This document shows positions 34,078 through 46,904 of a stretch of 64,000 nucleotides of DNA, in pieces. Each line of letters starts with the position of its first letter. The stretch's first letter is position 1. Below the pieces are notes generated by a model that was not told the origin of the DNA, did no database searches, and saw only the letters and a list, made by a program, of their open reading frames with translations. Location of the stretch: assembly GCA_025345505.1 (NCBI GenBank), contig JANVCC010000018.1, positions 53,773,656 through 53,837,655 of the forward strand, in the 5' to 3' direction. The stretch is from Todiramphus chloris collaris (lineage: Eukaryota > Chordata > Aves > Coraciiformes > Alcedinidae). The translations under genes and the position numbers were made by a program.

Positions 34078-37000
34078 GCCTATAGACAAGAATGCATTCA
34101 TTAACTGCAAAACGGATGTATATAAACTGAATTAGGCTGAATTAGGTCATTTGTGCTAAATGGTTTCAATAAAAATCAAAGAAATCCATAGTTTCACTTG
34201 GACACTTTGTACAAATTTTAGCCAATTTATCAGCCTCTCATTACTGCTGCTATTGTTAGAGCCACTTCTTGAAGCTGCAACTTTTTCCAAATCACCAAAA
34301 CAGAAGCATCACCTAGAAACAGCTGCTATATGTGCTTACCTCCCTCCTAAAATTATTTGCTCACTTTGTTAGTGATCTAGGAGCCAAACAGAATATCCAT
34401 ACTAAAATATACTAAATTAATGGATTCTTGCCAATAGTATCTTGCCAGGGTGGCTGGGTTATCAGCTGTATTTATTTTGTTCTTAAAATACAAATTCCCA
34501 GTAAGCAGTATCAACTGTTTTCTTAATGTAAGCAAATCTAAGAAATTTAAGCCTTAAGTTTTAAGCGGGATTCCTTCATTCATCTATTAAAAAGTCTGCG
34601 CTGATGAATTGATTCGTGTGAAACTGATGATAAACATACTGAAGTATTTAACTATCTCTATAATCTGGAATGTATACTCATTGCTTTTTTTTTCCAGAAA
34701 TGTGTGTGGATAGTAAGGAATGACTGTACTCTTAAGTCTTAAACTTCTACTGCTCTTTGAGATTGTCTTCCACTTTTAAGCAATCTACTAGTTTCTGTGT
34801 TACAATTTCAAGCATATCCTATGGCAAGAAGAATAAGCAAAAAAAAATCACCTTCCAAATATTGCAATATGCTGACATTCAAATAACTTGTGGAACATCT
34901 TATTCTAGGAGGATCCTGCTCCTCTTCACAGATGTTCAGCCTCTTTAGTTCTACTGAACCACCAAGTAGGGAGGAAACAGTGTCTGTCACCCTAACTTTT
35001 CAGGCACAGTTATGTCACTCAGAAAGTGGATGCTGGTTTTTCCAACAGCTGTTCTGTTAGACAACTAGAAAAATGACCATCTCCTTCTGTTCCCTTAGTC
35101 ACATATGAATTATTTACTTGGTTTTTTTTTTATTTCATTTTTATTTCTGAGGCCCTTCTTACAGGGTGATCCTCCTTTCACCAGTCTCTTGAGACTTTCG
35201 TAGACTTGAGTTCCTCTTTGAGCAGCTGGGCAAAAATGTGTGTGTTTGAGGGACATGTTTTGCAAGACACCTTTTTTGACAAAGTCTATACATAGGTACA
35301 AAGTTTTCATCTGTCTTTCAACTGGAAAATTGTCATAAGGTTCCTTGTGTTTTATAATTCATGTTCTGTATTCATACAGTACATACTCCTCTTCAGCTCA
35401 GCATTTTGCTTCCCCTTTATAAACAGGTGACTTCTTGTAGAGCTAAATGGATAGGTAAAGAATATTATAAAGTTATAACGAATAGTATGTATAACACTGG
35501 TGTCTAATTCTGTGGGTACTCATCCTAGACTTGCTTTATGTCCTGGGCAACAAAAGCAGTAGGCTGTCATATGCCTAGTCCTGTGGGAGTCTACGAATGG
35601 CTAGTGGTGATACATTTAGAACTGTGAAAAATTTCTTGCAAGCTACTGGGAATATCTGTTTCTCACAAGGACAACTTTTGAGTGGAGGAGTGTCCTACAG
35701 GTGAACCAGTGGATCCACTCAGCATAGTAGCAGAATGGTATGGGGTTTTGAGCTGTTGTGGAAAAAAACCCAACAAACCACCAACTTTCCTCATAATTTT
35801 CTGGAGATGGCCTGTCTACGTTTTTCCACATGATAGTCATGTAATTCTACTGCTCTCTTCCAATCCCTCAGAAAGATAAAATTGAAGCAGTTTTCAGCTT
35901 TTAAAGGTGCCTAGTTAACAACTCAAAAGAAAAAAAAAAAGGCAGTAAATTAATTACCTCCAAATATGTCTTCTGTTATTATTTATAAGCTTACTTTGTA
36001 ACTGGTTTATCTCTCTAAGACTGCAAAACCAAAAAGGCTTGACTAGCTTCTACAGAGCTGCATCAATGGGAGATGGAAGAAAGCAGTGACACAAGGTTAC
36101 CCTCAAACTAGAAATATCAGCTCTTTGAAACATCAGATAGGGCAAAAATGCTGAAGTGGCTAAATTTTGTTGACGTTCTCCTGGACATTTGTAAATAATG
36201 GCTTGTTTTCATTGCTGATCTGTCCTTAATTGACCTTGGAAGTGCAAAACTGTTGCTTGTACCTCTGTGCCCTCTCCATAAAAACTCACAGGAAGGAGGA
36301 AATACAGAACAAGATCCCTAGTGGGATGAGTTGCCTTCATAATATACGGGTGAACAAAAGTTATTCAAGCAATGTTGCAAAATCACTCTTTTCTGCCTAA
36401 AAGCAGCTGACAGATTAAAGGATGAATGTTTCCAGATGCAGATGTTTTTTATAGTAAGCAGACACTGTTATTCCTTTATCTGTTTTGTTAGGAAGTGACA
36501 AGCGAGGAAGACAAGGAGGACTGGTAGATTCTAGCATGTGTGGAAGTAAATACAGGACAATGACAGACTAAAGTAAAATATAATGGGGTTAAGTTCATTC
36601 TTGTGGAGTGTCCAGTGAAAAACTTTGATGCAGTATCACTGGGGCATAGGCATCCAACACAGGAATCAAAAACAAGAAAGTAACAAAAATCTCTTGCAGT
36701 ACTTATCTTAGACTGATGTGACTCAGTCCACTGTCTTACAGCTTGAATTGTAACCTGATCTCCCAGTATTAGGGTCACAACGTTCCACCTCACAATACTA
36801 GTCCCTATAGCTAACACTTCTGAATGAAACAGAAAATGAAATCATGGCTCTGATGGAAAGAAAGAGTTAAATGTTGATACTGTGGCCAACATACTGTTCT
36901 CTGTTTCTAGTTGCCTAAACTTCATTTTAAGCATCTGCTCCTTGGCATTCGCTCAGTTCCAAGCACTACTATGCTGATAGCTGTTTGTCAAAGCACAAAG

Positions 37001-40000
37001 GCAGGGATTATAAAACACAGTTTAAAAAAATAAAATAAGAAAAATTGTGAATAAACAAATCACACATAAAACTGGAGTGTCAAGACATTCCTTGAGGGAG
37101 GGAGGTTAGGGAAATAGAAGTATTTCTAATTTTCCCTACAGCTGTAAATTATTTGTGCATATATATATTTATTATGCAAGATTTCCACTTTACTGTTAAA
37201 ACTTTAGTCTTATTTGATGCCCAGTTATTGTTTTAAAGATAAATATTAATAGAGGATGTGCAATGACTCCATAAAAATGTACATGCTACTTTGCAAAAAT
37301 GTTAATTTTTGCCCATCTTCTAAAACATACAAAATAATTGTCTGATTGGCACTTTGGGTCCTATTTCTATGAAACAGTGGTTTATTTGAGATTAATTATA
37401 GATTAAAAATTATTACCCCCCAGTTCTGACTGTTGACAAGAGACTTCTCTAAAGTGACTGTGTGAAGTGTGTGGATAAACTAACAGAATGATCTTATCTG
37501 CCCTCCCAAATACATTCTTTCAGTCCAGAGTCACCATTTCTGGGATTTTTTTTTTGTTTTTTTTTTAAATTATTTTCCCCAGAAAATGAAAGACCCATGA
37601 TATAGAGAAGTACTGCCTTTTCTGTTGTTAAGGGATAGGACAAGGGAAATGTGTTTTGGTGAATCAGCGTAGAAGTGTTCTTAATATTTTTCCTTAGAAT
37701 GCACTTTTCCTATGTCATTGACAGAGAAGGGTGGGATTGTAGCCCTTCCTGTTTTCTTTGTAAAACCCTCAGCATGGTTTATTTCATGTAGCTTCTTTGA
37801 GAAGCTATAAAGGAATCATGCAGTGGCTGATCTCTAAGGGATTCAAATGTGCTGTTCTCTTTCTTAAAACCTGTTTTTGGTGAGGTGGAGTTGGGCAAGG
37901 ATGGTCTCACAGGTCATGAAGAAACAGCTCATGCTATTGGGTTTGCGGATCCCAATTGATGTTTACTATAGGGTAACACCATTTTTGACATTAGTATTTG
38001 TGTGGTGAATTGCACATACTTTAATAATTTACCTTGACACTTTAGGATACAGGATTCACAAGGACACAGTCAGCTAAAAGCTCTGTTTTTCTGCCCAGAA
38101 CTAGCATTTCGTTTTCTTTTGTGTGCAATGTGCATGGAGTTTTTGTTGATGATTGTTTGTTTGTTTTGGTTTTATTTTCTGTTTAGAGGCAGTTAAAGCA
38201 CAAACTGAAGACAAGTGCAGAATTTTCTGTCCCGCAAACTTCCTAGGAGGGAAAAATAAGTTAAGATATGCAAAGAACAGCTTTAATTTGAGATCAGCTC
38301 TCAGGTGGAAGGGTAACTCTTTTTCGCTTTTCTAGAGAAAATGCTGATGTCCATCATGCAATAAAATTCAAGCAGTATTGAAAAATAAATATCAATATCA
38401 ATAATCTCTTTTGACCTACAGTCAGAATCATTTTAGGACCAGAGGTAATCTGCTATAGATTTTTGAATGGTAAAAGTCTTGATTTTGGTATCAAAGAAAT
38501 ACAAAGTAGAAGCAGCTTTTGAAGAGATCATTTAGTCCATGTGCACACTTTAAGGCAGAATTGCACATACTTACATGGCTCTTGGAAGATGTTGGCAGAA
38601 TTGTGTGTGTAAATCTCTGGTGTGAAGAGTTTCTGAAAAACTTATTTTGCTGTTTAAACATTAACAGTTTCTTCTTATATCTATCCAGAGTTTTAGATTA
38701 GACTCACAACTTGTTTCCTAGCCCCATGTATGTAGGCAGTGGTACATCTCTGTCCTATTTAGCATAACCTGTTGCATACTATCTCTTTTTCAGTCTTCTT
38801 TCTCACTTTTTTATTTTTTTAAAGAGATGTTTGTTGCTTTGGTTTTTTTTTAAAAAACTTTCCCAAATATATTGCATTTCTAAGACCCTTACTCTTGCAA
38901 TTTACTCTTTTCCCCAGTTTTTCTGAATATGATCTTTCCTTAGAAGCTGTACCAGTGTTCAATGAAAAGGTGTAATTCCTTTCCTTTTGTTGTGTACACA
39001 AAACACTGAGTAATACTTCTAAAGATGACATTTGTCTTATTTTCAGCAACATACATTTTTGTGATGTGGGCATTCCACTGCAGTGTCAGAATTTCTTCTG
39101 CAGTGCAGTTTTTAAGATAGCTATTGCCTAACAATAATTTTTAAAGAAGATTTTTTTTTTCCTTCTTAAATGTATTTTTTTCCTCTTGTAATTGTGGAAC
39201 TTTGTTGTATTTATAATTTCTTCAATTTATCAAAATCATTTGAATTCTTATCCCACTTCCAAAATCTTTACTTTCTTGTTTGGTGTCTTGCCCAATTTTA
39301 AGATATGTGCTTTTCAATTCCATTTTCTATATCACTCTAATAAAGAATAATTGGATAGTAAATATAGGATAGGTGAGATCACTGTATTGGCTAAAATGCT
39401 CTACTTTGAGACTAAATTCAATAACTGTCCTTCATGTACTTAGGTGTTTTTTGGTCTAATTACACATTTCCAGTATTTTTTCCAGTCTGCTTATAGGATT
39501 GTTGCATTAAACTAGATCAAAGTCATTGCTAAAGTCAAAATAGATTGTATCCTCTAGAAATTTGTCCTGTTAAGAGGAAACAAGATTGTTTTGATTAAAA
39601 CCTGGTTTTGACTAACAATTGTTGTCTGTTCATTATTAGTTGATCATTCTTGTATTATTGAGGTTCTTAAAATTTGATTAATAATGTAGCACCTAATATT
39701 TTTCCAGGTATCAGTGCTACACGTTCTGTTAGGCCTACAACTCCCTTAATCTTTCTTCTCCCTACCCCTCCCCTTCCCCTTTAATGGATACTAGCTGTTT
39801 GCTTTTATTTTTTTAGTCCACTGAGTCCTCATGAGTCATCCAAGAAAACTGCCTAAACTAGTTGCTTTCAGTAATTCCGTCAGGGAATGATAACTTCAAA
39901 GATCTAATTTATCTTAATATAATTAGCCTATTTTCTCCCTAATATAGCCTGTTTTCTGCATCCCTTATTATTAATATTAACCATGTTAAGTGGCTGATCT

Positions 40001-42003
40001 CAGTTTTCTTCTTTACATAGAACAAAGGAACTAAACTGCAACAAAGACACTTCATTTTTCTTTGTCACCTGCAATAGTTCTCCTCCCTTTAGATGACAAA
40101 CTCTTCTTTCTCCCATCACATCATTACTTCTAATGCATTTCAGTGCATTTCCTGATTGCCTTTTATGTTTTCTTCCAGCTGTATAACATTTTGTGCCGTA
40201 GACTTCTGTGTCTATCCCTTCATCATGTGCTATTCTTCTAAGTTATTTTTTGTCAATATGTCCCTGTTTCCTTTGTGCACAACCTCTTCCCACCCCTCAT
40301 CACTGAAGAGCTCCTGCTGGAAATGGTGTCTTACTACATTCCCCATCTCTTCTCTGTAATGAGGTAGGTCATATTCAGACTTTGCAGTCCTATTATAATC
40401 AGGTACTGTCTTGCACTATGGAAAAGGTACAAAATCGATTATTAAAACAAATTTGAGGAAAGTTTGCATCAACTCTAAGTCAATAATTCCCCAAGCAGTA
40501 TCAGCAAATTGTTTAATAATTATTATTAATTGTTGTATATCAAAACATATAGTAGAATATAACATACTAGACACATAAAAAATAGCTTCCATAAAATAAA
40601 GTAATACCTTTACTATCGATAAACAGTGGATGATACTAATTTGTATGAATGAAAGTAGGCCTGTTCATGGTTCAAGCTTTACAATGTTCATAATGTAATG
40701 AAAAGAGCTAAGAACCTGATAAAAGACAAAAGAGATGCACATTTAAAACAATCTTGAACATCATCTTTCACAACTATTGTGAGACAGAGCACTGACTCAG
40801 TGGTCCTGTGGGGCAATTTAGTTTGCATTTTCCCCTGTGAAACTTTGAAATTTCAACCTACTCTGTCTGAACAAGCAGAACCCTCAAGTTGCATTGATGA
40901 GCAGTCATTCTTCGAAGTTCTTAGGGAAATAATACAACCCAAGGGCAAATGGGTGTTGGAAAAAGAAGCAATTGAGATTTTTTCAATACAAATTCAGTGT
41001 TGAAATACAGTGGAAAAGTTTATATTTCTCTAACTAGAATAAATAAAATAGCCAAAAGAAGTGCCCTTGGTCTTGATCAAAAGAAACCCAGATTATAAGT
41101 GAAGAAACACTAAATCTTGGCTACCATTTAAAGGAAGGTAACACGCAGTCTACTTCCAGATTAGAAACAAGACAGTAAATCATATGTATTTTCATTTATA
41201 AATGCCAATATTGTAATACTTATCAGAAAAATTGCTCTTATCATTGCCTGACACTTGAAGGTGTCAAAAGAAAGCATGTGAGATTATTAGATGACTGATG
41301 TTTGTTCAGTGCAAAGCAAAGAATCATGTGAATTTGGCCTTTTTTTACTCTGCTTATACATACCCTGTGTGCATCAATTTTCAATTTTGAGTTCAGTAAG
41401 TAACTCCTAACTCATGCCTTTCAAACACAGATGATTTCCTGTAATGACATCAGTCTTTTATAACACAGCACAATGTCTTGTGTGGGAGTATCACTGTCAA
41501 TATCAACACTTACACAGTAAAAATACTAAAATATACCTATCTGTGTAAGATGGATCATTTACTTCCAAAGGAGGATGCAGTTATTGAAGTGGTTAAAGGA
41601 CTGAAGACATAATCAAGCACTAGTGTTTTTGATTGCTTTTGTTTCTTGACACATCAGTTGCCAATCAGAAGAAAGCAACAAATTACAGAAAATCCACTCT
41701 TATTTTTTAAATACCTTAAAAAAACTCCAAATAATCTCAGACTTTGTACCAGTCTAAAAATGTCTTACCCTATCTCAGTCCACAGTGCAAACACAGCTCC
41801 TGAATAAATAACATGAATTAGTGATCCCTATTCAAATGCTGAACAAGCCAAGAAAAAGAAAAATGAGCAGGACTTTTAGACAAGAAAGAAAAAGTTGCAG
41901 TCTGACTGTAATGCAAAGGTCTGGTGAAGACTTTGGGGTTGTATTCTGGTACTACTGTTCCTGAGCAAAACCAGATGCTGTACCATGTAGGAATACTAGA
42001 ATT

Positions 42004-42009
42004 TTTATT
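42004..42009 (-). terminator. Candidate polyadenylation signal AATAAA
   Basis: On the minus strand AATAAA lies 51 bases past the stop codon of the candidate exon at 42060-42381. Its position is plausible for a short 3' UTR. AATAAA is frequent in AT-rich DNA, so it supports that exon only in combination with the other signals. Confidence 0.3.
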
Positions 42010-42059
42010 TTCTATACTAGAAAATTCTTATGGGTTTGCTGATTACTCTGTTTGAAGTA

Positions 42060-42381
42060 CTATGAACCCTCAGCTGTTTCATAGGCCCAGGGGCACCACT
42101 CCACTATGTGTAGCTGGCCAATGAATGTCTTCATCACCTGGTGATTCTCATTTTGTATTGCAGCAACCCATTTCCCCCAGTTGTCTCGTTTTCCTGGCTC
42201 AGTGGTCAGCCACTGCAATAATTGCTGTAGTTCTGCCAAAGCAGAAGCAGCCAGACTTCGGTCTCTTTTTAGAACTGATAGAAGAATTACACCAAGTCTG
42301 TAGCCATTTTCAGCAGAGAGATTGGTAAATATGGAGGAACAGAACATGGATGTTACAAGAGGGACTAGCAGAAATTGAAAG
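42060..42381 (-). CDS. Candidate terminal coding exon, product unknown
   Basis: On the minus strand a good acceptor (ATTTCTTTTTTTTGCAG, AG at 42383-42382) is followed by about 107 open codons to TAG (42062-42060), then AATAAA 51 bases later. The peptide is not low-complexity: SAENGYRLGVILLSVLKRD, then SLAASALAELQQLLQWL (amphipathic and helical), then NWGKWVAAIQNENHQVMK and WCPWAYETAEGS at the end. It has Trp, Cys and balanced charge, unlike translated AT-rich noise. The exon would begin with the last base of a split codon. I do not recognise the family. It may be a real last exon, a noncoding RNA exon, a decayed gene or chance. Confidence 0.35.
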
Positions 42382-43012
42382 CTGCAAAAAAAAGAAATTT
42401 TCAAGAAGAGAAAGTTGCACTTGAAATGGGGAAACTTGACTGGTAGCTGTCACCCCACAATGCCCTGTAGATGCATTTCAAAAATTATCAGCTGTTCAGC
42501 ACTGATGTAGTGTGGACTGGTATGGTATAGTGTATCTTCTGTGACAGAACTCCTCATGGTATGCCCACAGCACACCAGCTAAGAGTGTTTCTAACTTTGT
42601 CATGTCACTTGCCATCTGTTTCTGATACTTCAGCCACTAACAAAATCTCTGAGGATAGGTAAAGCTTTTTCACCTACTCCCTCTTTTCTGAATTGATTGA
42701 TGAACATTTTCAATTATAAATCAAAACAAAACAAAAAAAAACAAACAAAAAACAACCAAAACAAAACAAAAAAAACCCAAACAACCCAAACTACAGAAAA
42801 TATGGGTTTTTTTCCTTACCTTATTTTTTTTTTTTCATAATTATAAGTCAGTGTTTGCAGCAGACATTCTCCAAGCAGCCCTACAAAGGCAAGCATCTGC
42901 TCAAATGCTTAAAGAAATGCAACCAGAACAACAGCATGAAGTGACTGAAGTGGATGTCCATTCAGAGTCCTTGGACTCTTACCCCACCCAACCAGCCTTT
43001 TATACTAAGTAT
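42382..43012. other. Unique DNA with an A-rich tract
   Basis: It holds an A-rich AAAAC-type low-complexity run at 42719-42796 and a T10 run near 42825-42835. No gene or other repeat is seen. Confidence 0.55.
42719..42796 (+). repeat. A-rich (AAAAC)-like tract
   Basis: Nearly all A and C, in AAAAC, AAAC and AACCC units. A low-complexity repeat, possibly an old retroposon tail, although no body was recognised upstream. Confidence 0.85.
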
Positions 43013-43788
43013 TGTTAGGATGCCTTGTAAGAAGCTGGTCACTACACACACGCAAAGGAGCATAAAGGAACAATGGCAGATAGGGGAATCTAAATAACCC
43101 ATCCAGAGACAGGATTCCCCAGCTTGGTTATGTATAAGATGGTTATGGAAAGAACCAAAGGTCAGGGAAAGGAGGGGTCATGGTGGTTGGTCAGGAAAAA
43201 CTTATGAAAATAAAGGGATAAAGGAGATAAAAGAAACCAGGTATGTAGACAGATGACTGTCCACTGTTCTTGTCTGATCCCCAGGCTGTCTTGTCTTCTT
43301 ACTAAATTTCTTTCCTAACTCTGTTCCTGTATGAGGGCCTCTCTGTCTGAGTGCATGTGTGTGAATGGGGGTTTGAGTGCAGGCACTGGGGAGGGGAAAA
43401 CAGGTCAGAGGAGCCAGCGTGCCTGCAGCAGGTGAGGGTACATGCATCCTATGTGATCACTAGTGAATGTCAAGATAGTCAGTTGCATGGGTGTCTTGGA
43501 ATTCAAGTGTGTGTGTCTGGGAGTGAGATGATTTGAAGAGTTGGGTACTGGGGGCACCAGGAAGTCCAGGTCAATTGCTGGGGAGGCCATGGAGTCTAGT
43601 AGTCAGCTTAGACCCATTTGGGTATGTGTGTGTCTGTGAGAGGCATGTGGGGAGAGCAAGGATGCAGGGCAGTTCCTGGATGAACTGAGGCCTTGGGGTT
43701 ACACACGTCCCAGAAACCAGGGACATCAGGATCAAGGGTGGCTACCAGACAGATTGAGTGTCAAAGCCAACTACTAGAGGGATCTACA
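43013..43788 (+). mobile_element. Probable LTR or ERV-derived repeat, edges uncertain
   Basis: It begins TGTTAGGATGCC. A TATAAG box (43133-43138) is followed 71 bp later by AATAAA (43209-43214), then a pyrimidine-rich U5-like stretch (about 43258-43320) with TGTTCTTGTCTGATCCCCAG. The right part has three degenerate GTGTGTGTCTGGGAG-type repeats (about 43357, 43508 and 43625) in GC-rich sequence. The end may be CTACA at 43788 or earlier. The promoter and poly(A) layout is LTR-like, but I found no target duplication, primer site or gene, and cannot name the family. Confidence 0.42.
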
Positions 43789-45920
43789 TTGTGTATGTTT
43801 TTAATGAGAGAGAATGGAGAATGTAGCAAAAGAGTGAGAGATTTTCTAAATGCTTCTGGTTATAGGTGACTGACAGATAAATCGGAAAATGTAAGCAAGA
43901 AAAATCTCTTTGCATTGAAAGTAAAAAAAAAAGTGTCCAAATGCTTTGATAACATAGAAAAAAACCCTTTGAATTTACAATTTAGGTCAACCTAAGGCAA
44001 AAATTTGTTATTAATATTATAAGTTATTTAATTTTTTTTTTTTCTTAAAGGTTAGTTTTGAAATAAAACTACTGTGTTTAAAAGGAAATAACACAAAGAA
44101 TTGTTTTATTTTCTTAGAAAAAGTATTAAATTAAGAGTCTTGAAATATCTATTAATTTTGAAATAATAACAAAAAAATCTATTTTGTTTTTCAAGCAACC
44201 CAAATGATTGAATTTCTTAGTTTTGCAAGCAGTATTGTTTGCATTCAAATGTTTTGGTTTTGCTTTTTGTAAAGTTGCAGATACTTCTACTCCTTAATGC
44301 ATTCAAAACTTATGAGTCCCAAAGGTAGTATTTCAAATCACATGGATTATGTTTTCATACAGAAGAAAATAGGATGCATTGGGCTTCCAAATCCCCAAAA
44401 GACTTTTTAAGGTGTCAAAGAGAGAAGTGGGAAGAGGCAGTGGTCCACTGCGATAGTTCAATAAGTCAAAGAAAGGATTTAATTTTTGGTTTTATTTCAG
44501 ATAATTTTGTAACATTTTTCCAGCCTTCAGTAGCTAAAAACACTGGAGACTAATGTTTTAGTTGGATCCATAACTAAAGAAATCCAGCCTAACATTTTCT
44601 GAGAAATAGGAGTAGTTACCATTACAACAGATTTTATTGCACTGTGGTAAATTTATCGTACTTCTCATTGCTCACACCATGATTTGTTGATCCCTGTTTG
44701 AAGCAAAGTCTGGTGCTTGATGGTGTGGGAGGAGTACTATGCTCTTATTTTTCTCTCTGTTGTTTCCTCTTTTCATGAGTCCTGTCCTCTTGGGAAACCA
44801 ATTCACATCATGCCCTGAGGCTTGACTTATGCTGGAATGGGTGTCTAAGAAAATGTCCTGAAGGGGGGTGATTTTTTTTCTTAAAAGTCTTAGAAAATGT
44901 TCAGCTTCACTGTGAAGTGGTACAAAAGACAGCTCCTCTTTGCAGAGGAAGGCAGTGTCTGGGTGGCATTTAAAAGTCTGGATAGGGTTTCTCTACTCTG
45001 CTTCCCAGAGTTGCTTTACCCTTTAATGACACTGAGAAAATGGTGGTAGGGGAAAAGTTATGATCCAGCTACAACTTGACAATATGATATTTGCCATAAG
45101 AAGGACCTTATTCTATATAAAGAAATTGTGCCACTTTAGTTAGGATTTCCTTAAATGACAGAACTGAAACCAATGAAATCTGCTGGGGTGTGCTCTTACT
45201 TCAGTGCAATAGGAGGTTTTTGTTTTACTTGCAGATGATTTGATTTAAAAGCACACCTTTTGAATCACACCTTTCACTTTAGTATCCCACGCCTTAGCTA
45301 GACTAGTTCAATTTCCCAAAGAGTCCCAAGGGGGGTGAAGGAGCCTGTCTTTCAGCAGTTTATTCAGGTAGGAGCCCATTGTGCTCAGACTAGGCACTTT
45401 GAGAACCTTTAAATCTTCCACCAAGTAAAAATACATTTTGTTTGTATAAAATGCCAGCAAGGAAAATGCTACTTATTTCCTTTTAGGAGTCTAATAAATA
45501 CCAACCTTCATTCACCTTTTTCTTACTCAGAACACATTGAGAGATTGCAGTTGAACACCACACAAATTGAACCAGTCAGCAAGGTGCTGAAATTTCAATA
45601 CCTGTTGGTTCAGAGGTGAGGGGCAAAGATCCCACATCACCAACAGGAGCAGAACTCCTGCAGCATCATAATTGGCAGTGTCCCATCATGCTGCAGGCAG
45701 GGCACACCATAGAGGCAGGTGCTATAAGGTGGAAAGAACTGATTGTGGTTTCAAGAATTGCATCAACATAACTGGACCAGGCTTTAGCAGCAGCACCTTG
45801 GCTCTGCAGAGAGATCTTCCTCAGTCCTCATACCATTCACTGTGTTGAATACCATGAAAATCTTTAAATCATTCTGATTAAAAATTCAGATCTTCTGCCT
45901 AATGTTTCTAATGGCATGGT

Positions 45921-45942
45921 AATATTTATATATATAAATATT
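45921..45942. repeat. Perfect 22-bp AT palindrome
   Basis: AATATTTATAT immediately followed by ATATAAATATT, an exact inverted repeat with no spacer, made only of A and T. It could extrude as a cruciform or act as a nuclease-sensitive site. A T11 run and AACAG follow. Confidence 0.85.
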
Positions 45943-46569
45943 CTTTTTTTTTTAACAGCTCTACTTAAAGATCCCTTATTTTGGATTTGGAGGGTTCAGT
46001 ATGACTTTCTTAGTAAAGCACACATGATAAAAAGAGAAGTCATGCGGTGAGTGGTGCTTGACTGTTCCTCCCAAAAACTGTGTGAGAAAAATAAAACTTT
46101 TGAAAAAGCTAGAGAAATACTCCAAGTAAAATAAAAATTTAGAAAGCTTCCCTGGCTGTATCCAGATGCTATAAAAACTGAGTCAGAGGGAGGAAGTACT
46201 TGCACAGCAGTTTGTTTCTCTTGAGGTCAGGGACAATAGTTTTCCGCTGCCCAAGTAATTCCCAACTCACCCCAAGCACTCTGTGACTCTGTCTGTTAGC
46301 CTGAAAAAATGAATAAAAGCAGGGACACACTGTATTTTTGAATTATGTCATTCCCACTAAGGTGAGTGTCAGCTACACTGAAATAATACACTTAGCAAAA
46401 GGCAGCTTTGTCCTAGACCAGAGAAAAGCTTAGACAAAGAGTGACCAGAACGTCTTGTATAAAGGTATTGCAAATCAATTTAGACTGTGCTTAATTTGTT
46501 CAGAAAGCAAAACCTTTTCTGTCTTCAAAAAGGACTACACTAGCCACTCATCCTGTCAACCTCCAAAAT

Positions 46570-46585
46570 AAAAAAAAAAAAAAAA
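46570..46585 (+). repeat. Poly(A) run of about 16
   Basis: Homopolymer A followed by GGAAAAAATAAAAT. No retroposed gene body was recognised upstream. Confidence 0.8.
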
Positions 46586-46904
46586 GGAAAAAATAAAATC
46601 ATCAGAGCTCATTTTGTATAGGTGTTCTTTGGGAGTCACATCACAATGAATAAAGATGGACTCTTCTTGCTGGCTCCCTCTCTGATCATCTGTTTAGTTA
46701 GGTGGACACCTACACATCACAACATACATTACGATCTACAGTGTTTAAACACATTGACTGTGGGTTTCCTAACAGAATAATCTGTCCTAAGATCAACTTT
46801 TTTACAAACAATCTTTGACAGTGTATCTATTGCACCTGATTTTTTTTGTCTTCGTCCAGCACTACCTGGTACCATTGAGGTTTTTTTCAGATAGTTTAGA
46901 CATA

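Larger units (their letters stand above)
32705..42003. other. Unique DNA, 9.3 kb, with one GC-rich island
   Basis: No supported gene. It includes a GC-rich island at 33030-33720 (listed separately), a T-rich tract at 34020-34077, and otherwise AT-rich sequence. Open frames such as 36488-36817 (minus) and 40779-41003 (plus) show no domain, signal or splice context I can support. Confidence 0.5.
43789..46904. other. Unique AT-rich DNA, 3.1 kb, no gene seen
   Basis: A perfect 22-bp TA-rich palindrome lies at 45921-45942 and a poly(A) run at 46570-46585. No supported gene. The open frame at 45996-46205 (minus) has no context. Confidence 0.55.

Noticed and set aside
36488-36817. 109-codon minus-strand open frame
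   Set aside because: No domain, no convincing acceptor or donor; expected by chance at this window size.
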